Source: G965276675 sp965276675
Lineage (GTDB): Bacteria > Acidobacteriota > Terriglobia > Terriglobales > Acidobacteriaceae
Assembly: GCA_965276675.1 (NCBI GenBank)
Contig: OZ255624.1
Location: forward strand, 806,001 to 870,000
Direction of reading: 5' to 3'
Length of the DNA: 64,000 nt
Below the pieces are notes generated by a model. It had not been told where the DNA came from. It made no database searches and worked only from the letters and a program-made list of their open reading frames with translations. Shown here piece by piece: positions 7,239 through 14,884 of this stretch (the stretch's first letter is position 1; the number at the start of each line of letters is the position of its first letter). Position numbers and translations under genes: made by a program.

Positions 7239-8513
7239 ATTTCCCAAGATAAGTGAGGGCTGAGCAGAGAGATCGGGCGGGGCAAAGTCACCGGTGAGAA
7301 GCTTGGGCCATGCTGCGGCGGCGATCATAGCAGCATTGTCCGTGGAGAGCGCGAGCGAAGGAAAGGCAATTGGCAGGCCGTGGGCGGCGGCTTCCGCGGT
7401 GAAGCGGACGCGGAGTTCGCGATTGGCGGCCACTCCACCGGAGACCAGCAGCGATTCCACCCCGAAGTGCTCGGCAGCGGCGAAGGTCTTGCGCTTAAGG
7501 TCATCGATAACAGCGCGTTGGAAGGAGGCGATGAGATCGAGGGTCTCGCGGTCGCAGAGGGGAAGGGCGTCGGCCGGCGTGGTGCCCGAGGAGAGAGCCA
7601 GGGCAGAGCGGCGTGCTTCGATCGAGGGCTTGAGGTTGTGTGTCTCGACGTAGCGAAGGACGGCGGTCTTGATGCCGGAGAAAGAGAATAGGTATTGCGT
7701 GACGGCCTGGTCGGAAACTCTATCAGGGTCTTCGGCTGGCTTGGGCCTGCCTGCCTTCTGTTTGAGCGCCTTGTTTTTGATCTGGGCGAAGGTGAAGGGG
7801 ACGGCATTAGGATAGCCCTGGGAGGCAAGGGCGTCGATCCAGGGGCCGCCGGGGTAGCCGAGGCCCAGGAGTTTGGCGACTTTGTCGAAAGCCTCGCCGG
7901 CGGCATCGTCCACGGTGCGGCCGACGTTGCGGTAACGCCAGGCTTCGTTCTCCTGATGCGCGAGATAGAGGTGCGTGTGGCCACCGGAGACGACAAGGGC
8001 TAGGGCCTGGGAATGGGTTTTAATTCTCGATGGGGGTGGGTCGGCATCTTCGTTTCCAAAGCGTTCGGCGGGATGTGCCGCTGCAAGTTCCGCTCGCTGG
8101 AGTAGCACCGCGTGGATGTGGCCTTCGAGATGATTGACCGCAATGAGCGGCTTGCCGAGGGAAAAGGCGAGAGCTTTGGCGTAGGAGATGCCAACGAGCA
8201 GGGCTCCGGCTAAGCCAGGACCTTCCGTGACTGCAATCGCGTCGAGATCCTGGAGAGCGATGCCGGCTTGGGCCAGCGTGGCGCGGACGACTGGGACGAT
8301 GTTGCGGAGGTGCTCGCGGGAGGCGAGTTCGGGCACGACTCCACCATACTGCGCATGGATGGCGATCTGTGAGGCAATGATGCTGGAGAGCTGGTGCTCG
8401 CCACGCGCCACAATAGCGGCCGCGGTTTCGTCGCAGGAGCTTTCGATGCCAAGAATCAAGCCCGGGGAGGACTCGCCGTCCAGGCGGAGGCGCTTCGTGG
8501 AATTTTCGCTCAC
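7236..8513 (-). CDS. tsaD: tRNA N6-threonylcarbamoyladenosine transferase TsaD
   Basis: TsaD transfers the threonylcarbamoyl group to A37 of ANN-decoding tRNAs, with TsaB, TsaC and TsaE. ASKHA fold motifs seen: GIESSCDETAAAIV at the N-terminus, ASREH, the metal-binding NHLEGHIHAV (both His present), VSGGHTHLY, GEAFDKVAKLLGLGYPGGP and VSGGVAANRELR. Compared with E. coli TsaD there is an insert around the middle (ADPPPSRIKTHSQ) and another near KQKAGRPKPAEDPDR. The start is taken as GTG 8513 (VSENSTKR...); an upstream in-frame ATG at 8597 would overlap the cca start. The stop codon lies in the end of an inverted-repeat element. Confidence 0.93.
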   Translation of the reverse strand: MSENSTKRLRLDGESSPGLILGIESSCDETAAAIVARGEHQLSSIIASQIAIHAQYGGVVPELASREHLRNIVPVVRATLAQAGIALQDLDAIAVTEGPGLAGALLVGISYAKALAFSLGKPLIAVNHLEGHIHAVLLQRAELAAAHPAERFGNEDADPPPSRIKTHSQALALVVSGGHTHLYLAHQENEAWRYRNVGRTVDDAAGEAFDKVAKLLGLGYPGGPWIDALASQGYPNAVPFTFAQIKNKALKQKAGRPKPAEDPDRVSDQAVTQYLFSFSGIKTAVLRYVETHNLKPSIEARRSALALSSGTTPADALPLCDRETLDLIASFQRAVIDDLKRKTFAAAEHFGVESLLVSGGVAANRELRVRFTAEAAAHGLPIAFPSLALSTDNAAMIAAAAWPKLLTGDFAPPDLSAQPSLILGN

Positions 8514-8528
8514 ACTGTAATAGTAAGC

Positions 8529-8564
8529 GCGGCAGAGATTGTGAGTGCGGCAGAGATCGTGAGG
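8529..8564. repeat. 18-bp imperfect tandem repeat in the tsaD-cca intergenic region
   Basis: Two adjacent 18-bp copies (gcggcagagattgtgagt and gcggcagagatcgtgagg, 16/18 identical) fill most of the 57 bp between the divergent tsaD and cca starts. The second copy runs into the cca ribosome site. Confidence 0.6.
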
Positions 8565-8570
8565 GTAGCA

Positions 8571-9938
8571 ATGCGTGAGAAAGCGCAAGGGCAGCATTTT
8601 ATAGCGGCATTGGGAGTTCTGCGCCAGCTACGCGGGGCGGGACATCAGGCGTATTTTGCCGGAGGATGTGTGCGGGATTTGCTGCTCGGCCGTCAGCCGA
8701 AGGACTATGACGTGTCGACGAGCGCGCATCCGGAGCAGGTGTTTGCGCTCTTTGAGCGTGCCTATGGGGTAGGTGCGCACTTTGGCGTGGTGCTGGTGCC
8801 AATGGCGGCCGAGGGCGAGAAAGAGATCGTAACCGAGGTAGCTACGTTTAGAGCGGACGGCGCGTACACGGATGGGCGGCATCCTGACGCGGTGCGCTAC
8901 GCAGAGAAGCCGGAGGAGGATGTGGTCCGGCGCGACTTCACGATCAATGGCATGCTGCTCGATCCGGAGATAGAGGATTTCAGCGCGGGCGTGCTGGACT
9001 TTGTGGGCGGGCGTGCGGACCTTGCGGCTGGATTGGTGCGGGCGATCGGAGAGCCGCAGCGGCGATTTGAGGAAGACAAGCTGCGCATGCTGAGGGCCGT
9101 ACGTTTTGCGGCACGCTTTGGCTTTGAGATCGAAGCGGCGACAAAAGTTGCGATTCGCGAGCTGGCTTCGAAAATTCACGAGGTGAGCCGCGAGCGGATA
9201 CGCGATGAGTTAACCCGGATGCTAACGGAGGGCGCGGCCCGGCGTGCATTTGAGCTGCTGGACGAGACGGGGTTGCTCGAGCAAGTGATGCCCGAGGTGA
9301 AAAAGATGCAGGGTGTAGAGCAGCCCCCGGAGTGGCATCCGGAGGGCGATGTGTGGGTGCATACGCTGCTTTTGCTCGAAAAGTTGCCGGCTGGGGTGTC
9401 GCCGGCACTGGCGTGGGCCGCGCTGCTGCATGACGTGGGCAAGCCGCCGTGCTTTGTGCAAGCGGAGGATCGGATCCGCTTCAACGGACACGCCGAGGTG
9501 GGGACGCGGATGGCGGAGGCGATTTGCAAACGGCTGCGCTTTTCGAAGGAGGAGACCGAGCAAATCATGTTGCTGGTCGAAAACCATATGCGCTTCGGGG
9601 ATGTGAAGAAGATGAAGGAATCTACGCTGAAGCGGTTTTTCCGGCTTCCCCGGTTCGACGAGCACCTGGCGCTGCACTACCTGGACTGCTCATCGAGTCA
9701 CGGAAATCTAGACTTGTATGACTACGCGAAAGAGCGATATGAGACGGCGCCGGCAGAGGAGGTGCGTCCGCCGCTGCTGGTTACCGGTAAAGATTTGATC
9801 GCCGCTGACTACCGTCCGGGGCCGCGCTTCAAGGAGATGCTCCACGCGGCTGAGGATGCGCAGCTGGAGGGAGCGATCGCGACTACGGAGGAAGGTCTGC
9901 GGTTGGTGCAGGAGCAGTTTGATAAAACAGCGAGTTAG
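8571..9938 (+). CDS. cca: CCA tRNA nucleotidyltransferase / poly(A) polymerase family
   Basis: A 455-residue class II nucleotidyltransferase with an HD domain. Seen: the Gly-rich GGCVRDLLLG loop, catalytic DYD (KDYDVSTSA), the RRDFTINGM segment, GxxRRFxEDxLRMLRAVRFAARFGF, and the HD motif LLHDVGKP followed by FNGHAEVG and LVENHMRF. It adds or repairs the CCA end of tRNAs; the HD domain suggests extra phosphatase or phosphodiesterase activity. Start: ATG 8571 after gagggtagca; the open frame extends upstream but only through the tandem repeat. Divergent from tsaD, another tRNA-processing gene. Confidence 0.92.
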   Translation: MREKAQGQHFIAALGVLRQLRGAGHQAYFAGGCVRDLLLGRQPKDYDVSTSAHPEQVFALFERAYGVGAHFGVVLVPMAAEGEKEIVTEVATFRADGAYTDGRHPDAVRYAEKPEEDVVRRDFTINGMLLDPEIEDFSAGVLDFVGGRADLAAGLVRAIGEPQRRFEEDKLRMLRAVRFAARFGFEIEAATKVAIRELASKIHEVSRERIRDELTRMLTEGAARRAFELLDETGLLEQVMPEVKKMQGVEQPPEWHPEGDVWVHTLLLLEKLPAGVSPALAWAALLHDVGKPPCFVQAEDRIRFNGHAEVGTRMAEAICKRLRFSKEETEQIMLLVENHMRFGDVKKMKESTLKRFFRLPRFDEHLALHYLDCSSSHGNLDLYDYAKERYETAPAEEVRPPLLVTGKDLIAADYRPGPRFKEMLHAAEDAQLEGAIATTEEGLRLVQEQFDKTAS

Positions 9939-10014
9939 CTGGTTAGCAAGTTGGCGAGTCAGCTAATATTCCGCGGTTATTAATCTGGAATGGTTAAGAA
10001 TGGCAGTGCTCGAG

Positions 10015-10560
10015 TTAACGCGTTTCTTTGTTCCCTTGCCACGTCTTGTAGAGTCCCCAGGCAGCCAGGGAGCAGACGTCGGGAATTTTGCCGTCGACGA
10101 TGAGCTGTTCGAATGCGGAGACCGTGACGCGGGTTACAGTAAGATCGTGTTCTTCGGGGTCGCGGTCCGGTGCGCCCTCGGTAAGCCCCTCGGCTAAGTA
10201 GACATACTGCCTCTGGCGGGTGAAGCCGTAGGCAATCCACATAGTGCCGAGCAGCGTCATGCGGGCGGCGGCGAGTCCGGTCTCTTCCCGGAGTTCGCCG
10301 CGCGCCAGCTCTTCGCCATCGACGTCGTCGGTCTCCCATCCGCCCTGGGGCAGCTCCAGGCATCGCTCTCCGACGGTGTAGCGGAATTGTTCGACCAGAT
10401 AGATGTGGTCTCCCTCGATGGGGAGGATTACGGCGCAGTCCTGTTTATCGACGACGCTGTAGAGGCCACGGGTGCCGTTCGAGCGCTCGACTTCGTCTTC
10501 GCGAAGACGAAGCCATTTGTTGCGATAGATTTCGCGGGTGCTGAGGGTGCGGATAGACAC
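10015..10560 (-). CDS. Nudix hydrolase (ADP-ribose pyrophosphatase-like)
   Basis: A 181-residue protein with one Nudix domain. The Nudix box is GGWETDD...ELARGELREETGL, which keeps the metal-binding REEtG core but carries a short insert after the first Gly. The VEQFRYTV and LELPQGG segments before it are typical of ADP-ribose/sugar-nucleotide pyrophosphatases (NudF/NUDT5 type). It probably removes ADP-ribose or related nucleoside diphosphate compounds in the cytoplasm. Confidence 0.85.
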   Translation of the reverse strand: MSIRTLSTREIYRNKWLRLREDEVERSNGTRGLYSVVDKQDCAVILPIEGDHIYLVEQFRYTVGERCLELPQGGWETDDVDGEELARGELREETGLAAARMTLLGTMWIAYGFTRQRQYVYLAEGLTEGAPDRDPEEHDLTVTRVTVSAFEQLIVDGKIPDVCSLAAWGLYKTWQGNKETR

Positions 10561-11027
10561 CGAGTTAGATTAGCAAGTCAGCTCGTGGCCAGTTAGCAAG
10601 TCAGGATGACAGCAGAGGCAGAGAGGTCGGGATTCGTGGTCTCCCGTCTCCCCCAAGGTGCACGAGCTAGAGCAGCGGACGCTGATCCAGCTGGCTCTGG
10701 CATAGCCGGGGAAGGGCTGATAAGAGGGGGTACCCCCTCCCCCCCGCTTTTTAGCTAAATTCCTCTGCCTCTTGGACTTAGGCGAGGGTGGGCCGGCTAA
10801 ATTCCTCTATCTATTAGAGTTAGAGCCAAAATGCTGCAAACAAACGGCTTACGAGCTGCTTTGGTGGGCTGACCGGGTGATTTGTGGTTCCGGTTGTGCT
10901 CCTCCCTATTTCCAGCTTACAGAGTTGGGCGGATTGGTACGCCAGACTGCGGAGGAATGGCAGACGAAGCAGGTGCGGCAAACCGGAGTGGGCAGCTTCG
11001 CGCTCTATTGGAGTGGAGAGGTGATCG
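10561..11027. other. Intergenic with short direct repeats
   Basis: No convincing gene. It has two copies of ttagcaagtcag (10569 and 10592) that resemble 'ttagcaagttggcgagtcag' at 9944 just beyond cca, one dispersed 'caggatgacag' motif near 10602, a run of G and C around 10728-10750 and two copies of gctaaattcctct (10753 and 10797). One plus-strand open frame (10772-11077) has no ribosome site and is not supported. Confidence 0.4.
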
Positions 11028-11288
11028 ATGGTACACGAACACGAGAAAGACGGAGAAGTCATTCCTACAAAGCATGAGTCCGAGAAAGCACAGGAGCAGG
11101 CGGAACGGGCGATTCGGGGTGAGCACTCGGCCGTCCCACCCAGCGACCTGGCCGATGGAAGGCATGAGCAGTCGCATGCGGCGCATCTGGAGATTCTGCA
11201 TCGGGAGATTGGGGAGAAGCGGCCGACGACCAAGCCGGAGGGAGATGCTCGGGATGAGAACTATCCCGGGAATCGGCGACGACCGTAG
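11028..11288 (+). CDS. Small charged hypothetical protein
   Basis: An 86-residue, very hydrophilic protein rich in Glu, His and Arg (MVHEHEKDGEVIP...; ends GNRRRP). No hydrophobic core or known domain; probably disordered or a small stress-type protein. The main support is a good ribosome site (ggagaggtgatcg-ATG). Confidence 0.5.
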   Translation: MVHEHEKDGEVIPTKHESEKAQEQAERAIRGEHSAVPPSDLADGRHEQSHAAHLEILHREIGEKRPTTKPEGDARDENYPGNRRRP

Positions 11289-11377
11289 CGGGTGAGGGCT
11301 TTTGTGGTTCCCACCCTTCCCATTCGACAGACTCAGGATTGAGGATGGGGCACCCGGCGGGTGGACAGCTGCCGGAG

Positions 11378-11680
11378 CTACTTTTGAGCAGCGATGTATT
11401 CGCGGAGGGCGGCGTTGATGCGGCTCTGGTAGCGTTTTCCGGTTTCCTTGAAGAAGGCGAGGACGTCGGCGTCGAGGCGCAGTGTGACCTGCTGCTTGTT
11501 TCCGGAGGGGACCAGTGCGCCGGGGCGTGTCCAGACAACTTCTTTTTGAGTTGGTATATCGCGGTAGTCGATCGCGTCGTCTTTCTTTGCACGCAAGGTC
11601 TTCTTCTGTGCTGCTGTGAGCGCGGGCGGATTGTTGGGATCGAGTTGGAACTTAACCATTCCAGTATGCTTCGCGCTCAT
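11378..11680 (-). CDS. brnA: BrnA-type antitoxin
   Basis: About 100 residues. The C-terminal part (QQVTLRLDADVLAFFKETGK then YQSRINAALREYIA) is a ribbon-helix-helix DNA-binding domain typical of BrnA, which binds and neutralises BrnT and represses the operon. Start taken at ATG 11680, which overlaps the toxin gene end by 29 bp; ATG 11659 is possible. The toxin-first order is usual for brnT-brnA. Confidence 0.8.
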   Translation of the reverse strand: MSAKHTGMVKFQLDPNNPPALTAAQKKTLRAKKDDAIDYRDIPTQKEVVWTRPGALVPSGNKQQVTLRLDADVLAFFKETGKRYQSRINAALREYIAAQK

Positions 11681-11921
11681 GCGAGTCTGCCTTTCGTGCG
11701 GAGATGATGCGAATCCGATCTTCCCGCACCGTGTAAGCGACGACAATTTCGAATTCGTCTATCAGGCCAATCGTGAACCAGCGGTCTTCGCCGTAGTCTC
11801 CGCGGGTGTCCTGTCGTTCCAGCCGTCGCTCGTCCAGAAAGACGCGCGTGGCAAACGGGAAAGAGACGCAGTGCTTCCGGATGTCCGCTTTGGCTTTGGC
11901 GGGGTCCCACTCAAAGTCCAT
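11652..11921 (-). CDS. brnT: BrnT family toxin
   Basis: An 89-residue protein of the BrnT (DUF497) ribonuclease toxin family. Diagnostic residues: FEWDPAKAKADIRKHCVSF at the start, GEDRWFTIG in the middle, VVAYTVRE, and IRIISARKADSHEREAY at the end, which keeps the Arg and catalytic-core residues. Start ATG 11921 chosen because the conserved domain begins there; an earlier in-frame start adds 11 poor residues. First gene of the pair. Confidence 0.85.
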   Translation of the reverse strand: MDFEWDPAKAKADIRKHCVSFPFATRVFLDERRLERQDTRGDYGEDRWFTIGLIDEFEIVVAYTVREDRIRIISARKADSHEREAYWNG

Positions 11922-11934
11922 GGTGGAAAATATA

Positions 11935-11946
11935 CTACATTTGTAG
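11935..11946. promoter_or_regulatory. Palindrome upstream of brnT, candidate operator
   Basis: CTACA-TT-TGTAG is a perfect short palindrome 14 bp upstream of the brnT ATG, overlapping an AT-rich tatatt that could be a -10 element on the minus strand. Its position fits autorepression by the BrnA RHH protein, but the site is short. Confidence 0.35.
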
Positions 11947-12001
11947 CTACGCAACTAACTTCTCGAGGGCGACTGTGTGGGCTTTTGTGGTGCCCCATCC
12001 G

Positions 12002-12535
12002 CTATTGGTTGTTGGGCTTGCGGGACTCTGGGGGGACCAGGCGGTTGTTGCGGTAGTAGACGACGAGCTGGCCGTAGTGTTCTCCGGCGTGCTCGATGAT
12101 AGCGACCCAGGGCTCGAGGGTCTTGGCGTAGCGGCTGTCGGGCGTGGCTTTGAGCGTGGCCTTGGCGTCGTTGATGGACTTGTCGAGGGCGGCGACAATC
12201 TCGGTTTTGCCGGGATACTTCTTCGCGTCCAGCTCATTCCACTGGACCTTTTCACCGCGTCCGGCCTTGGCGGCGTAGACGTTGCCGGAGGTGATGTGAA
12301 CGAGGACCTCCGCGAAGGAGCGCAGGCCGGGCGCGGGGCGGTAGCTGTACTTGTCCGCCGGAAGATCCTTGGCCGTAGCGAGGATCTTGCCGTTGACCTC
12401 GTCGAAGCTGCGGTTGATGCTCGCGGAGGGTGTAGGCGGCGGTTTGGGCGTTGCTTGCGCGAGCGCGGCGTCGCTGGCGCCGCTAAAGAAGACAAAGGCG
12501 AGGGCGAGGGCGAGGAGAAGGGACCAGCGTCTCAT
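12002..12535 (-). CDS. Exported DinB-fold protein
   Basis: A 177-residue protein with a clear signal peptide (SLLLALALAFVFFSGAS, cleavage near ALAQA) and a DinB/DfsB-type four-helix bundle. Seen: FDEVNGKILATAKDLPADKY, then LRSFAEVLVHITSGN and EHAGEHYGQLVVYYRNN. The His of VLVHI and the two His of EHAGEH fit the metal-binding triad of DinB proteins. Bacterial members are thiol-dependent transferases or of unknown function; an exported form suggests a periplasmic role. Confidence 0.75.
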   Translation of the reverse strand: MRRWSLLLALALAFVFFSGASDAALAQATPKPPPTPSASINRSFDEVNGKILATAKDLPADKYSYRPAPGLRSFAEVLVHITSGNVYAAKAGRGEKVQWNELDAKKYPGKTEIVAALDKSINDAKATLKATPDSRYAKTLEPWVAIIEHAGEHYGQLVVYYRNNRLVPPESRKPNNQ

Positions 12536-12952
12536 GGCGAGAGCCTGCTTTCTGCCGCAGGGTGTTTGCGCATGGGTTGCGGCGTCGAGTGAAGTATAGG
12601 GGGAAGCGGAGCGGATGGGAATGGATTTGTGAGGGACGGCATGATCGGGGAGCGCAATCGACTTAGGACGTTTTGAGCCATTGTGGATTTAGGCTTGTGC
12701 AGATTACGCTGGGGAGCGCCCTTGAGCACCTTGATCTCATCTCGAGGAATCCGAACAACGTTATACGGCAGCTGTTGGCGTGATGCAGACGAAGACCAGC
12801 CGGCTCACGAAATGACGTACTCAGGTTTATCAAGCCAGGCGAATGCCGAGATATGGCTCGTATGTGCTTCTCAGCATGAGAACGAAGCGCTTTGGTGCTC
12901 CGTTCAGAGGAATTCCTATCAACTTGTCCGAGAACTGAAGGAGACTCGATCT
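12536..12952. other. Intergenic, upstream of the secreted propeller gene
   Basis: The open frame of the next gene continues upstream to 12683, but that part lacks a ribosome site and reads as unstructured sequence, so I treat it as non-coding. Base composition becomes more AT-rich from here. Confidence 0.4.
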
Positions 12953-14083
12953 ATGAAAATCAACCTTCTCGGTTTGATATTGATATTCCTCGCGCTCAGT
13001 GGAGCTGCTGCACAGCAGAATGCTCCGCACAAAGCTATCCAGACTGTTAAGGCGAACGCGGCGAAGGTCCACGTTGCTGATATGCACGAGCCCACGGCAC
13101 CACAACTTAGCTTCGGTCCAAAGGGAAGCTTCGATGCGGGCAGCTTGAGAGATAACGTCGTGTGGTATGCCCGTGGGAAGTATTGGACCTTATACACAGG
13201 AGCACGGAGCGGAACTGCGCCTTACAACCCGAGCATTGGCATTGCATGGTGTGACCCCTCGGTTCACATGGACCCAAAGGACGCATGCCCATTCGGTGGA
13301 TGGGTGAAAGGTGGTCAGGTAATCGTTCCGAATGCTAAAGTTGCAACTTGCGCCGGCGCTGTTTTCTCCCCTGGTGCTTACTACAACCAGGCAACCGATG
13401 AACTTTATGTATATCCCTCGTGTACAAGAAGTGCTGTCGAATGGTATTCGGGGCCAATCACCATCGCAGGAATGAAGGCTGCAGCGGGAGCGGACTGGTC
13501 GAAGTCCGCAAGCTATGTCTGGCAGAACGGTGGTAATCCCATTCTCATTACAGACCAACCTTGGGAAAAGTGGACCGGCCATTTTCAGGGCGTATACTCC
13601 TGCGACGTCAAACATCTCAAAGGCCGTTACGTCATGTATTACTCTGCATCTGGCAATCAGAAAAGGGGCGGGACCTATCAGTGGCAGGTCGGTATCGCGT
13701 ATGCCTCCAATCCGTTTGGACCCTGGCGAAAAACCGGAATCCCAATCACCGGGACCGACTCCACAATCGAAGAGCCCGCTATAGCCCAGCTACCAGATGG
13801 AAACCTCGTAATGCTTGCAGATCATGAAGGGGGAGGGATTTCGGGAACATTGCATTCAACGCACATCCTGGTCACAAACGATTCTACCGGGCTGACCGGC
13901 TGGTCCCAAGTTGAGGACCTTCGGTGGCATGTAAATCTCCCGTTCAACTCTGGTCACATCGGCTCACCTACGGTGGTGCAGATGCCCGATGGTAAATGGT
14001 TGCTTGGAGCGAACGCTTGGGACGGTAATCCGAAGAACGATCACCGCACCTTGATTTTTGCCCTATTTCGGTTTGTACTCTGA
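12953..14083 (+). CDS. Secreted five-bladed beta-propeller protein (glycoside hydrolase-like)
   Basis: A 376-residue protein with a signal peptide (LLGLILIFLALSGAAA). Start ATG 12953 has aaggag 11 bp upstream. Blade-like segments repeat a pattern of short W/Y-rich strands: YARGKYWTLYTGA, GIAWCDPS, FSPGAYYN...LYVYPS, HFQGVYSCDV...GRYVMYYSAS, GIAYASNPFGPW, IEEPAIAQLPDGNLVML and GSPTVVQMPDGKWLLGAN. This matches the GH43/GH32/GH62-like five-bladed propeller superfamily. No clear catalytic triad can be assigned, so the substrate is unknown. Codon use and GC are lower than in neighbours, which suggests transfer. Confidence 0.65.
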   Translation: MKINLLGLILIFLALSGAAAQQNAPHKAIQTVKANAAKVHVADMHEPTAPQLSFGPKGSFDAGSLRDNVVWYARGKYWTLYTGARSGTAPYNPSIGIAWCDPSVHMDPKDACPFGGWVKGGQVIVPNAKVATCAGAVFSPGAYYNQATDELYVYPSCTRSAVEWYSGPITIAGMKAAAGADWSKSASYVWQNGGNPILITDQPWEKWTGHFQGVYSCDVKHLKGRYVMYYSASGNQKRGGTYQWQVGIAYASNPFGPWRKTGIPITGTDSTIEEPAIAQLPDGNLVMLADHEGGGISGTLHSTHILVTNDSTGLTGWSQVEDLRWHVNLPFNSGHIGSPTVVQMPDGKWLLGANAWDGNPKNDHRTLIFALFRFVL

Positions 14084-14099
14084 CTGCATCCTGCGACTG

Positions 14100-14130
14100 C
14101 GCGCCTCCGGCGCTCCGCTCAGGATGACAG
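14100..14130. repeat. REP-like repeat (gctcaggatgaca)
   Basis: A short dyad gcgcctccggcgc followed by tccgctcaggatgacag. It belongs to the same dispersed family as the copies near 258, 15833 and 25315. Confidence 0.4.
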
Positions 14131-14135
14131 GTGTA

Positions 14136-14784
14136 CTATGCGGGCATATCTCGCTGAATTTGCTCTGTAAGTAATTCGTTCTCGATCCAGCTCACACTTA
14201 ATGCAATTAAACTCTTCAGATCCTGAAGATCCTTGCCCTCCCATCTGCGCTCGAAATGAGTCTCGTCGTTGCCGAGCCACGCGGCTCTCTTGGCGATCTG
14301 TCTAAGATTTTCGTTTTTGACAAACTTCTCAATGCATGCTCCCAACATAAGCCGCCGTATCTCCCCTTGATTCGCTTCATCAGCAATCTTGCTTAGGAGA
14401 TATTCTTTGATTAGGAACTCAAGACTTCTTCGATATCCCGCTCCGCAGATTTCACCTAGGTTGTTAGCTTCGGCGGCTTCTGCTTGACCATATATCTGCA
14501 CAAAAGATGGGAACGCTCCACCTATGATGGTCGAGAAGATGCTTGCTCGATGAGTCAACGGTACTGAATGGGACCAACGCGCAGTGCTATTACCCATATG
14601 TCTTTGGTATTGCGCAATAAACAAATGACCATAGGATCTAAGTGGGCAACGGAAACTAGATTCGGCCCAGACTTCGGTAGCCGCATCCGATCCTGCCAGT
14701 ATCGGAAGTACGCCTATCCGGGTCGGAAGTCACGTTTACTATTGCGGCTGTTCCGTCGGCCATCTTGAAGGTGCGTTGTGGCAT
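14136..14784 (-). pseudogene. DUF4145 family gene, frameshifted
   Basis: The 3' part (14136-14624) encodes a typical DUF4145 helical domain: FVQIYGQAEAAEANNLGEICG, YRRSLEFLIKEYLL, FVKNENLRQIAKRAAWLGNDETHFERRW and a final IENELLTEQI. It has no good start of its own. Upstream in another frame, from ATG 14784, the sequence reads MPQRTFKMADGTAAIVNVTS, the expected N-terminus of this family, and the frame continuing into the DUF4145 part (AESSFRCPLRSYGHLFIAQYQ) is open only after a stop near 14705. The CxxC zinc ribbon expected in between is not intact. So one gene seems broken by a frameshift or small deletion near 14700. Confidence 0.55.
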
Positions 14785-14838
14785 ACAAACTCTCAATGGC
14801 GAAAATGGACTGTGCCTAACTAACTCTGATCTTAACTT

Positions 14839-14880
14839 CCGCCTGGACGGCGAGTCCCGCTCGCCGCGCAGGCGGTTTTT
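14839..14880 (+). terminator. Rho-independent terminator-like hairpin
   Basis: ccgcctg at 14839-14845 pairs with caggcgg at 14869-14875, with a second inner stem (ggcgag/ctcgcc) and then TTTTT at 14876-14880. It points to plus-strand transcription, although the flanking genes are on the minus strand, so its real role is unclear. Confidence 0.4.
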
Positions 14881-14884
14881 GCTT

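Noticed and set aside
10772..11077. 101-codon plus-strand frame
   Set aside because: No ribosome site and it overlaps the better supported gene at 11028.
12683..12952. N-terminal extension of the secreted propeller gene
   Set aside because: No ribosome site; the downstream ATG has aaggag and begins a signal peptide.
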